Positions 30,958 to 40,669 of a DNA stretch of 64,000 bases are shown in pieces. Each line of letters begins with the position of its first letter. Positions within the stretch are counted from its first letter, which is position 1. Source of the DNA: Tolypocladium sp. Sup5 PDA-1 (taxonomy: Eukaryota; Ascomycota; Sordariomycetes; Hypocreales; Ophiocordycipitaceae); NCBI GenBank assembly GCA_000750105.3, contig JPHH03000014.1, positions 62,001 to 126,000 of the forward strand. Direction: 5' to 3'. The position numbers and the translations under genes were made by a program. A model generated the notes under the pieces. The model was given only the letters and a program-made list of their open reading frames with translations, did not search any database and had not been told where the DNA came from.

Positions 30958-32576
30958 TCGGAGCCGAGGCGTCTGTTGTAGGTAAGCCGGCCCATGATGA
31001 GGATCACCTGGTCACATCCCGGCACTTGCTAGACCTGTTTCTGATGTCGGTGGCCGCGGCACTGTGTTTGTTCCGTCGACGTCGTGCCCGGCTCGCTCTT
31101 TGGGCAGGTCATCTCCGAGATTGCGCATGCAGGTGATGCCAGATGCAAGCCCCCGTTGCGAATCTTGTGAATCTTGCAAACCCGCGAGGCCCAAAGCAGC
31201 GCCGCGCCACAGCCCTGTTCGCCGACTCGGGATTCACGCCGAAGAGCTCGGGGGCCTCTGCAGATGCCGTCCTGCAGACAAGACACGGGATTGCCAGCCG
31301 GGAGAGCCTCCACATCACCAGGTCTCGCCGATTCAAAAACGTCAGGACGGTGCGACAGTGGGGCAGTGGGACACTGTCTGGAGGTGCTGCATGCATGCAC
31401 TCCGTGCTTCCGTGCGCGCGTTGCCGAGTGCGCACAGACGGAGAGCTCTGCCAGGTCTCGATGCCATTTCGTGGGCAACCGCGCAGTCCGGGCGGGCGAG
31501 CAATTGATTGACCGGCTGGGCCGCCACGCACTCATGAGAGGTCATGTTGTTGTGTGGATTTGGTTGCAGTTTTTGCTTGCTTGTTGCTGCTCCTCATGTT
31601 GGTCTCGTCACCATCGCACGAGATTGGCCATCGTCATAGTCCGTCCTCGCTCGGCAGACACCCAACTGGCCTCACTCGTCCCACGGGGCGAGATTGAGCT
31701 GTCTGTGCCGGCGTGCTTGTCTGGTTTTCCCTCCGTCTCATCTGCAGGTCGATGAGCTTGGCATCCGAAGTTGCTCCATGTATCATGCCCTGTCGTCCGA
31801 TTTACATGTGGTGATGTGAAAGCATCACGACCACACACAGCCACCCTGTTCTGACCCGACGCTAACAACGGCAGGAGCAGTTCTAGACGCTCCCGCTCCG
31901 AGTTCTCGATGCTATGCCTGTACGGACGTACTCGTACGAAGAAGTACTAGTGCTCGTCTCAGGGCGAACCTCGTCTCCTCCCCTTGTTCACGGACGACAA
32001 CACCCATCAGATGGCTGCCGCATGTTGCCTGATATATCCCAGGACATTCGCTTCAACTTTCCCATCACAGTCACCGTCCCACAAGTGCAGCAATCACAGT
32101 CACAGCCAGCGAGATCCGCCGACGACCCGCTCCCAGCCCCGGCTCTTCCAATGAGGCTTCACACGCTGCACCATCACGCAAGACGCCATTCGCATTGTGG
32201 AATTAAAAAAAAAATGCTAGGACCAGCCCAGTAGTCTCCAGTGCTGGCTAACCCGCGCCGCCTTGCCAGTGATGGAATCGTGTTAAGGAATTGCGGGCTT
32301 CTCTCGTTCATGCTGCCCGGCATTGGGCGACTGCAGGTTTCCTCTCAAACTCGGCAAAGACTCGGAAGCTGAGAATTATCCAGTGACGGGTCTGCGCCGC
32401 CTCCAGTCATCTTCCTCAGTGCCATTTTCTGCACAGGTAACTCTCAGTCTGGGTCTCCCGTTTTTAGTCCTTCTTTCCTTCTTTTATCCTCCTTTTTTCG
32501 TTTTCATTCATGAGGGGTTTCTGAGGTCTTGTCCATCCCACCCACCACCCCACCATCCTGTGTCATCACCTACACC

Positions 32577-34328
32577 ATGACGGCCTCCACCACCACCCCC
32601 AACGGGCATGCGACCAACGGCACAAACGGGACGAATGGGTCGGGCCCCAGGCTGCATAGGGCTGGTGAACTAGACGATGTAAGTCATATTGTGCATTCTG
32701 TCTCACATTTTGAAACCTTCCCCACGTCTGGTACCGGCTGACTCTGCATCCTACAGCTCATGAGTGCTGTACGGCAACTCATCATTCCCTTTGTGCAAGC
32801 TGCAGATGATGCCGCCCTGGACCGGTCAACGGGCAACGTACCACAGGACGTCACTGGCCGTTCACAAAATGTCCTTGTGGATACCCATAAGCCGGCCGAG
32901 CTCGCTGCCAAGTTAAAATTCATCTTGCCCGAGGAGGGCCAGGGTAAAGATGGCCTCCTCGACGGCATCCAGAAAGTCCTCAAGTACAGCGTCAACACTT
33001 GGGACCAGGGCTTCCTGGATAAGCTGTACGCGAGCAACACTCCCGTAGGTGCAGGCCTAAATCTCGATGAATCGCTGTCATGCTTACTTTAAACTAGGTT
33101 GGCGTAGTTTCTGACCTTGTACTCTCCATCCTCAACACCAATGTGAGCCACGCTGTCCAATAGGCCGCCTTACCATAAAATGTCTCTGACCTGTCACAAG
33201 CTGCACGTCTATCAAGTCTCACCGGCGTTGACCGTGATTGAGAAGACGACCGCTCGCGCTCTGGCCAATCGCTTTGGCTTCACCGGACCGCAGGCTGGCG
33301 GCGTCACTTGCCAGGGTGGCAGCTCCTCCAACCTCACATCTCTCGTCGTCGCTCGGAACACGCTGTATCCGGACTGCAAGACAGCCGGGAACAGCAAGCA
33401 TGACTTTGTCGTCTTCACCAGTGCCCATGGTCATTACTCGGTCGAGAAGAGCGCCATGATCTGCGGATTAGGCGACTCGAACGTGTGGAAGGTTCCCGTG
33501 GATGAGAGTGGGAGCATGAGGGAAGACAAGCTGCGTGAGCTGGTGGTGCGCGCAAAGGAACAAGGGAAGACGCCCCTTTACGTCAACTCGACGGCCGGGT
33601 CAACGGTGAGAGGCTCTTTCGACCCCTTTGAGGAAATTTCGAGCATCTGCAAGGAGTTTGGGATGTGGCTGCACATCGATGCCAGCTGGGGCGGCCCCGT
33701 CGTCTTCTCCGCGCAACAACGGTGGAAGCTGAAGGGCTCCAATCTGGCTGATTCTCTCACCGTCAACCCTCACAAGATGATGAATGCTCCGACGACGTGT
33801 TCGTTCTTGCTGGGGCCCGATATGAGAATATTCAACAAGGCCAACAGCACCACTGCCGGGTATCTGTTCCACGGAAACACCGACGAAGACATCTGGGACT
33901 TGGCCGACCTGACTCTGCAATGCGGTCGACGCGGCGACAGCCTCAAGGTTGCTCTGGCATGGCTCTACTACGGCGCCAACGGCTTCGAGCGGCAGATCGA
34001 CCACGCCTTCGACATGGCGTCCCATCTGTACAAGCTGGTGCAGAAGACGGGTAACTTTGTCACTCTGTCAAGCGACCTGCCGCCATGCCTGCAGGTCTGC
34101 TTTTACCATGCTCCGGGTGGCATCCTGTCCGACGATGCCGCCACGAACACGGCAAAGACGCAGACGATTGTCGAGAAGCTGATACATAGAGGATACATGG
34201 TTGATTATGCACCCGGCGAGAAGGGCAGCTTTCTGCGGGTCGTGGTCAACGTCCAGACGTTGCCGTCGACGGTTGATGGATTGGTTCAAGCGATTGAAGA
34301 GGCTGCCAAGGAAACGTCTTGGATATAG
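32577..34328 (+). CDS. PLP-dependent group II decarboxylase (glutamate/cysteine-sulfinate decarboxylase-like)
   Basis: Four exons: 32577..32678, 32757..33044, 33098..33142 and 33201..34328, giving 520 residues. The third exon is only 45 nt. The first 30 residues are Asn/Gly/Thr-rich and poorly conserved in type. The pyridoxal-phosphate lysine is Lys337 in TVNPHKMMNAP; the substrate/PLP strand WLHIDASWGG and the TCQGGSSSNL segment around residue 185 also match. Family enzymes remove the alpha-carboxyl of glutamate, cysteine sulfinate or aspartate; sequence alone does not settle which. Length and motif order match the fungal and animal GAD/CSAD branch rather than the shorter bacterial GadB form. 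No targeting peptide is obvious, so the enzyme is likely cytosolic. Confidence 0.92.
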
Positions 34329-34763
34329 AAGAGATATACAGGGCTCGTGCCATGTGCGATGAAGATTAGACGACGAAGAACTGATGAATTGAATAGACCC
34401 TTGAACGAACGTCGAGTCGTCATCCGCTATCATGAGGAGGATCGGTGAGCATGGCAGGGTGCCAGGGGGCAGGGTGCGCAAAGAATTGATAATTGGCTAG
34501 AGAATTTATCTTATTACGTCGACTTTCTTTTCTCGCTTTGACACAAACATCAAACTTGCCCTTGCTTGCACGTTCGTGTTGAAGGCCTGAAGCCAGACCT
34601 GGCAGGGATCGCTGGTGGTCTTGTAGAACCCCTGTCGCAGCTCTGCCGATAAGGATCTTATCGGAGCCGGGTCGAAAAAAATTTGGGCAACCTTCGTCAA
34701 CCCAGTGTCGACCGCACCCCACCGTGCAATTGCTTCACCACAACCCAATTGAAGCAGAACAGG
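34329..34763. other. Spacer between decarboxylase and Nop9 genes
   Basis: About 435 nt; the two genes are in tandem. An AT-rich patch at about 34480-34510 may mark the 3' end of the first gene. No other feature is seen. Confidence 0.3.
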
Positions 34764-36851
34764 ATGCCGAAGCCACGAACAAAACGGGGGGGCGCTCGCG
34801 AGGAGCGCAAGCGCAAGCGACACGACCCCGATGAAACCAACGAGTTCGAATCGAAGCGACCACGGCGAACCGAAGGCGAGGGCGAGGGCGAGGAGGCCTA
34901 CAAAGAGACCGGCTACCAGCTCGACGAGCCGCAGCAGCAGAATGGCCCTGGCGAGACGGAGTTCTTTGGCATGCTGGCAGACGAAGAGCAAGAGTACTTC
35001 CGCCGGGCCGACGAGATGCTGGAGCTGAACCAGTTCCCCACGCCCGAGGAGCGCGACATGTTTCTCGACAACGTCTACCGCGAGGCGCAGGGCAAGGAGT
35101 TGAAACTGGCCAGCAGCCAGTCGTGCTCCCGTCTCATGGAGAGGCTGATCCAGCTGTCCAACACGGCGCAGAAGAAACGGCTCTTCGAGGCCTTTGCCGG
35201 CCACTTCCTGTCGCTGGTGCAGCACCGCTTCGCCAGCCACTGCTGCGAGGCGCTCTTCCTGCGATCTGCCGGGCTGGTCACACAGGAGCTGGCTGGCTTT
35301 GTGGGCTTCGTGCTCGACACGACGGGCAAGGACGGCGAGGAGCAGCAGCCGGAGGCGTCGATGGAAAACCTCTTCCTGGCCACGCTGGACGAGCTCGAGG
35401 GCAGCCTGAGCTACCTCATCACGGACCGGTTTGCCTCACACGCCTTGCGGGTCTTGCTCCTGGTGCTGTCCGGGCGGCCGCTGGACGATGCATCGGTGAA
35501 GACGCTGATGAAGAGCAAGAAGAAGGAGAACATCTCGGTAGCGGGCTCTGCGGCTGCGGATGAGCAGAACCAGGGTCTGCGAGCCGTGCCTGAGTCCTTT
35601 ATCCTGGCTGCCAAGAAAATCATCACCGACTCGACTGCCGGCATGGACGCAACGGGCCTGCGGGTGCTGGCGACGCATCCCATCGGCAACCCGACGCTGC
35701 AGTTATTACTGGAGCTTGATATGACGCTAAACAAATCGGAGCAAAAGGCGGACTCTACCCAGCCCTCGCTGCTGTCCCAGCTTCTCCCTGGCGCTCCCCA
35801 GTCTCTTGCTGATGGATCATCGGAAGCGTCCGAGTTTGTCAACGGCATGATCTACGACCAAATTGGCTCTCGGCTGATTGAAACACTGATAACGCACTGC
35901 CCGGGCAAGATCTTCAAGTCTCTCAACCACAACATCCTCCTCCCTCGCATACAAGGATACGTCCGCAACGACATTTCCTCGTACCCGGCCATCAAGGTGC
36001 TAAACCGACTTGGCAAGGATGACCTCGTCGAGGCCGTCGACAAGATTGCACCAACTATTCCCCAGCTGGTCGCAAAGACGAGGTTCAATGTCCTCAAGAC
36101 GCTGTTTGAGCGGTGCGCTGCTCGCGGCGTTTTGGACGAGATCAAGAAGCTCATGAAGGGACTCAAGGAAGGTTGTGGAAGTCAGCCAGCTGACCTCGTC
36201 ACCACACTGTGCTGCTTGGGGGACGAGAAGAAAAAGTCAAAGGACGTTCAGCAACTCGCACGCAACCAATACGCCATCCAATCCCACGGCGCCCAGCTGC
36301 TCACCACTCTTCTGTCCATCTCTGGGCCCTCCAAGGGCGTCCAGGAAGCCATCCTCGCTCTCCCGTCCGACCTCCTCGTCCGTCTCGCCACTACCTCGAT
36401 GCCCACCGTCACGCTCCTCACGACAGCCCTGGCCACCCCGTCTGCCAACTCCCTTTTCCAAAAGTCCATTGTCAGTACCGTTACCCCGCACATCTCTGAG
36501 CTCGCAACGTCCCAGTTTGGGCACAACCTCGTCAACGCCATCGCCGAGGTCCCCAGCAAGGGCAAGGACCTCAGCGTGCCGGCCCACATGAAGGAGGCCA
36601 TCATACAGCAGCTGGGCGCCCACGAGGCGGAGCTGAGGGAATCTTGGATGGGGCGGAGCGTGTGGCGAAATTGGAAGGGCGACATGTGGAAGACGAGGAG
36701 GGGAGACTGGAAGGTGTGGATGAAGGAGGTGGATGTACCGCAAAAGAACCAGCAGCCTCTAGGCCAAAGGGGGCTGGACGAGAAGGACGGGAAAGGGGAC
36801 GGAAAGGACAAAAGGGATAAGAGGAAGAAGGACAGGAAGCGGGAAGACTAA
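34764..36851 (+). CDS. NOP9: Nop9-like Pumilio-repeat nucleolar protein
   Basis: One exon, 695 residues, from the ATG at 34764; the open frame above it starts with TTG and is leader. The N terminus is very basic (MPKPRTKRGGAREERKRKRH), typical of nucleolar proteins, and is followed by an acidic patch and EFFGMLADEEQEYF. The chain then carries several Pumilio-type helical repeats, with recognisable pieces SSQSCSRLMERLIQL, VQHRFASHCCEALFL, ITDRFASHALRVLLLVL, YDQIGSRLIETLITHC and NQYAIQSHGAQLLTTLL. The C-terminal end is Lys/Arg/Asp-rich. Known role: Nop9 binds the central pseudoknot region of 18S pre-rRNA and times its 3' processing in the small subunit pathway. Confidence 0.95.
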   Translation: MPKPRTKRGGAREERKRKRHDPDETNEFESKRPRRTEGEGEGEEAYKETGYQLDEPQQQNGPGETEFFGMLADEEQEYFRRADEMLELNQFPTPEERDMFLDNVYREAQGKELKLASSQSCSRLMERLIQLSNTAQKKRLFEAFAGHFLSLVQHRFASHCCEALFLRSAGLVTQELAGFVGFVLDTTGKDGEEQQPEASMENLFLATLDELEGSLSYLITDRFASHALRVLLLVLSGRPLDDASVKTLMKSKKKENISVAGSAAADEQNQGLRAVPESFILAAKKIITDSTAGMDATGLRVLATHPIGNPTLQLLLELDMTLNKSEQKADSTQPSLLSQLLPGAPQSLADGSSEASEFVNGMIYDQIGSRLIETLITHCPGKIFKSLNHNILLPRIQGYVRNDISSYPAIKVLNRLGKDDLVEAVDKIAPTIPQLVAKTRFNVLKTLFERCAARGVLDEIKKLMKGLKEGCGSQPADLVTTLCCLGDEKKKSKDVQQLARNQYAIQSHGAQLLTTLLSISGPSKGVQEAILALPSDLLVRLATTSMPTVTLLTTALATPSANSLFQKSIVSTVTPHISELATSQFGHNLVNAIAEVPSKGKDLSVPAHMKEAIIQQLGAHEAELRESWMGRSVWRNWKGDMWKTRRGDWKVWMKEVDVPQKNQQPLGQRGLDEKDGKGDGKDKRDKRKKDRKRED

Positions 36852-37507
36852 ATAGATGGTGGATGTAGATCATGATACCCGACTGATCGAATACGGATAT
36901 CCGCACTGCGACGGCTTGCGAACTTGCTTTTGGCTCTTCCACGTGAAATCGAACGGTCCCAGACTCAGCCCCTGGCCTTCGAGGCAGGCTTGACGGAGTT
37001 TTAACGCTGCAACTGGCAAGTCCAGCAGACAGTTTCAACACCATGTCCATGGGTCGCGAACCAAGTCCTTTTCATAGCACCTCTTGGAATCTTCATCACG
37101 CAGAACAATTGCATCGACTAATTGTTATCTTGCATGCATATACCTGGCCATGGAGTAGGGTCGGTGCGTCTCTAAGCCAGTTGCCAGTCCCTCGCTCGCC
37201 TGGCAACGCAGTCTGCCACCCGACCTGTGGCCCAGCAGCTGGCAGCCCCGTCGCCCCTACAACGCACACTATGTTTGCGTTCGCCCATAAACCAAAAATA
37301 ACAGCTGTTCAGCACTCGACCTTTCTTCTTCTCCTTTCACCTCCCCCAGGGTTCGGAAGAAAAAGAGGTCTGCAACGAACAGCCCCCTTCACAACCCTTC
37401 CGCCATCGACCACTTCCCGCTGTTTCTTGCCAGCGAACGACCTCCCCCTATTTCATCTGAGCCAAACCCAAGATCAGCAACGAAAGCAAAAGGACTCTGC
37501 CAACGCG
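36852..37507. other. Intergenic, leader of the Gln/Pro-rich gene
   Basis: About 656 nt. The part from 37300 on is pyrimidine-rich and contains CCCCCAG acceptor-like sequence, so the downstream gene may have an intron in its 5' leader. No coding feature is seen. Confidence 0.35.
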
Positions 37508-38364
37508 ATGGGTCGCTCCGGCTATGATTGCTCGGAGACGGCTCCTGGATCGGCCGCCAACGACGCGAGTTCGCGGGCGAGGGCCAGACGAGCAGGTAGT
37601 TGCACACCCAGGGCCTCCATGAACCTCTCCCGCCCACATCATCCATGTCGCCCATATCAGAGACTGAACAAAAGCCCCCATTCGAAGGCATCGCCGATCT
37701 TGATGCCACGCCGCGGGCGTCGCGGATGAACCCCGCGGGCTTCCAGCCCCAGGCCGGCACAGAGTTGTCGGCACGTGAGCTAGGTTCTCCTAGCCCTCCG
37801 CAAGCCGCGATGATGCCGCCCCAGCAGGGGCAGATTCAGGGCCAGGATCCCTACCAGAACCCAAACCAGCTGGCACAGATTGGCTATCAGGGAAACTACC
37901 AGGGCTATGGCAGCGGCTCCGCGCAGAACCGTGGCCTTGGATTGCCTGGCGTGGACCCGGGTTACTTCTTCATGCCGCAGGTTGCTGGCCGTCCCGTCAT
38001 CCCCAACGAGGTATCCATTGGCTACCAGCCGGTAATCCCGGAGCAAGTCTCCATATACACCAACTCGGGAGCCAACGGCGCTTCGTCCGCGACTGGCCAT
38101 GCTCCGGACGCTTTTAACTCATGGGCACCCAACGTCGGTTCGAACAGCTACCACGGAAGCGGATATCCCGTCCAACAGAACATTTTCCCGACCAACCCAG
38201 CCGCTGCGGCCGCCCCAACTCCTCCCCCGGCCCAGGAGACTGGCGAGCTGCCCGTGATCGAGGAGGAAACCGCCGAGGACGTCGAGATGGCGGACAGTGG
38301 CTCGTGGCCTGGTCGCGCGCCGAACCAGTCCTACGGGAACTGGGGCCCTGACGGGCGGCAGTGA
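37508..38364 (+). CDS. Gln/Pro/Gly-rich protein of unknown function
   Basis: Two models fit. With ATG 37508 and exons 37508..37595 and 37661..38364 (a 65 nt intron, GTAGTT to CAG) the product has 263 residues. Without the intron, ATG 37645 gives 239 residues. Both share the same body, which is low in complexity: MMPPQQGQIQGQ, runs of Gln, Asn and Tyr-Gly, a near-duplicate pair RPVIPNEVSIGYQ and QPVIPEQVSIY about 20 residues apart, and an acidic end (ELPVIEEETAEDVEMADSG). I recognise no domain, signal or membrane segment. The composition suggests a disordered, perhaps nuclear protein. The first model is slightly preferred because its start lies upstream and its splice sites join in frame. Confidence 0.6.
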
Positions 38365-39663
38365 GCGTCCTCGGATGATCCCCCTTCGCGCCATCATGTC
38401 GTTTTATTGCACGAGAGTGATGCGTAGCCGGTGACCGAGGAACCCGTCATCCGCGTTGACAATCCGAGCCGCTGAGTTGCTCGCTGACGCCGCCGCGGAG
38501 AAGTGCATAGTGTTTATCCCAAGAATGGAAAGGTAGACAAACCCCCGTCATTGCGGGCGAACGAAATAGCCAGCTAACAAGAAGCAGAACGATCGATGCT
38601 TAGGGTTCGAGTTGAAGAGGAGAGTGTTTGTTTCTGGAGATCGGCCCAGGGAGCTGGTGTACCATTGCTGAGCTGGCCATGGAAGATGGAAAGGGGAGCA
38701 GGAAACGGATACCTAGCATAGGCCTAGGGTGTAAAGGAAATTGAAACGATGATGATCTCGAGAAGGAAGCATCGTGCAATGTCGTTGCAGGTTCAGAGGT
38801 AGTTGCCTGGGGAGTCACCTGCCAGGTCCAGTGACCACCTCGCCCTTACGCCTGGACTCCCACTGTGAAGGCTGCCCAAGCCGATCATTTCGTTCCCCAT
38901 CACAGTTGCCGTTCTTTAGTTGCGCAATTGAAAGCATTTTCGCGTGTTTTCTTTCATCTCGTCTGGCCCTCGCCCGCGAACTCGCGTCGTTGGCGGCCGA
39001 TCCAGGAGCCGTCTGCCGCCCATGGGTCCTAATTCACCTCGGTGGCTCCGTTCATCAAGGTTCAAGACAGACTGGGCGCTGCCTCTTAGCGGCTAGTAAT
39101 CATGCATCGATACGGGGCCGAACTTGAGTACGTTAAGCTGCACCCCTGATTGATGAGTGCTTTGAGCACAGACAAGCATCGGACAGCTAACTCGCAACGC
39201 TACAGACAAGGCCTTGCCCGCTGCCAAGGCTTTCTGCGGGAGCTATGGCGGCCAGTAAGGACGGTCCTCGAAACTTTAGAATTGGTTTCTAATAGTAGAC
39301 TCTCTCTGTAGAATTGGGGCGGAGGCACCCCGCCTACTAGAATAGGACGATGCCCTCACTTTATCTGACTTACTCGTACCTAAGGAACTTAAGTGTCGTC
39401 TTCCTTGACTGTGCCCATCCATGTAGACACTTGGTAGACTAGACCGTATAAGACCCGTTCTCCCGATAAGCATCCTCGGGATACTTGAACTCCTGTTAGA
39501 TACATTGGTCTTTTATCTAAGAGACAGCTGCTAAGCCCCGCAGGGATAGTGGGGCGGGAAGAGCTAAAGTAGAGGAGCCGCCAGACTTGCGCCTTCCGTT
39601 TGCGCTAGATAGAAAAACGCCTCGAATACGCGATATGAATCTTCTTCTTCCTTTTCACTAGAG
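38365..39663. other. Intergenic with a possible degraded repeat
   Basis: 1.3 kb. Around 39275-39560 the composition becomes AT-richer, and two G/C-rich self-complementary patches (GGGGCGGAGGCACCCCGCC near 39307; CCCCGCAGGGATAGTGGGGCGG near 39536) stand out. They could be pieces of a small inverted-repeat element. No tRNA cloverleaf could be built from them. Confidence 0.35.
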
Positions 39664-40356
39664 ATGAACCCCTTCATACGAAAGGCTCGGGCGGACGCAG
39701 CTTGGCACCCGGTCGGCCTTGCTTCCTCGTTTCCCGACCTCGGCTTAGACAGTAGCGGCTCTCGGATCGCACCAAGATGCAAAGCTTTCAGAATTCCCGA
39801 GGCAGACGGCCTTTGTGAGCCCGAGGCTCCTGTCGAAGCAGATATTGACCTGCCAGAAGACTTAAAAGATCAGGTTCTCGTGTTTAAATACAAGGGCAAC
39901 TTCCACGCTATTAATCACGTGAGTGAGGCAGAGGCAGGCTATTTGGATCATGCTGACACTTCCCAGCAATGCCCTCACTCGTCGTTTCCCCTTTCGCAGG
40001 GCAGCCTCTTTGACATTGAAGACTTTGGTATCGTCCTCAGCGCCGGACTCACATGTCCCAAGCACGGCTGGTCCTTTGACATCTTCTCTGGGCAGTCAGA
40101 CCGCGGCAACTACAAGCTCAAGGTGTGGGAAGTGCAGCTGCGTGAGCCCCCGACATCCGCCGCTGAGGCTTCCGAGAGTACCGACAAGGAGGTTTGGGTG
40201 AGGCGAAAACAACGAATCGGCCAAGGTGGCCACTTCATCCCATTCGGAGAAAGTCTACGTTTAACAACTGTAGGAGTAGATTTATATACCCGTCGTTTGG
40301 TCGTTTGGGATTGTAGGGAGCCCCCATTTGGGTTTCCGAGGTCGGCAAGACCGTAA
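39664..40356 (+). CDS. Rieske [2Fe-2S] domain protein
   Basis: Exons 39664..39918 and 39967..40356 give 214 residues. The intron, 39919..39966 (GTGAGT to CAG), is 48 nt, so unspliced RNA would also stay open and add 16 residues just before the cluster motif. The Rieske ligands are present after splicing: Cys87 and His89 in QCPHSS, Cys115 and His118 in TCPKHGWSFD. They bind a 2Fe-2S cluster with two Cys and two His. The N-terminal 45 residues contain no membrane helix, and there is no oxygenase catalytic domain, so this is a stand-alone soluble ferredoxin-like member, presumably an electron carrier; its partner is unknown. The last 40 residues after EVWVRRKQRIG look atypical. Confidence 0.87.
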   Translation: MNPFIRKARADAAWHPVGLASSFPDLGLDSSGSRIAPRCKAFRIPEADGLCEPEAPVEADIDLPEDLKDQVLVFKYKGNFHAINHVSEAEAGYLDHADTSQQCPHSSFPLSQGSLFDIEDFGIVLSAGLTCPKHGWSFDIFSGQSDRGNYKLKVWEVQLREPPTSAAEASESTDKEVWVRRKQRIGQGGHFIPFGESLRLTTVGVDLYTRRLVVWDCREPPFGFPRSARP

Positions 40357-40669
40357 GAGTGTCAAGGTGTTTTACTAGCCGCGTCTCACTGATAACACTT
40401 TGGTCGACTCCCTGCCTCTGTACTAGTAACCCTTGGCTTGGCTCCAGTTTTTGTAACATCTGAATGGACTTGTCTGTGCGCAGCGTGGGCTCGTACAAGC
40501 CAGCAAGCTAATGCGATGGCAAAGTCTCGTGAAGTCATGGTATAACTCCTATGCGGTCTGACACAGCAGACTATTCCTTTTGAACTGAAGCTTATCATCG
40601 GCCGTGCAAACATACAGCTACTACATAATTACTGTGCCCATTGGCGGATTAATCCCATCATCAGTGACC
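40357..40669. other. Spacer between convergent Rieske and Ppo genes
   Basis: About 313 nt holding both 3' flanks. No feature is seen. Confidence 0.3.

Larger units (their letters stand above)
29231..32576. other. Long divergent intergenic region with simple repeats
   Basis: 3.35 kb between the Ras-like and decarboxylase genes, which point apart. It holds a purine-rich tract at 30112-30210 and a TCATCATCTTC microsatellite at 30904-30957. The long ORFs here are low-complexity readings of these repeats (Pro/Leu, Lys or Phe runs) and are rejected. Conserved regulatory RNA or long leaders cannot be excluded. Confidence 0.4.

Noticed and set aside
30606..31136. A 176-codon plus-strand frame with an Ile/Phe run resembling a membrane helix
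   Set aside because: The hydrophobic run is the TCATCATCTTC microsatellite at 30904-30957.
39275..39560. A possible tRNA or small structured RNA
   Set aside because: G/C-rich self-complementary patches exist, but no cloverleaf with a T-loop GTTCRA and anticodon arm could be drawn.
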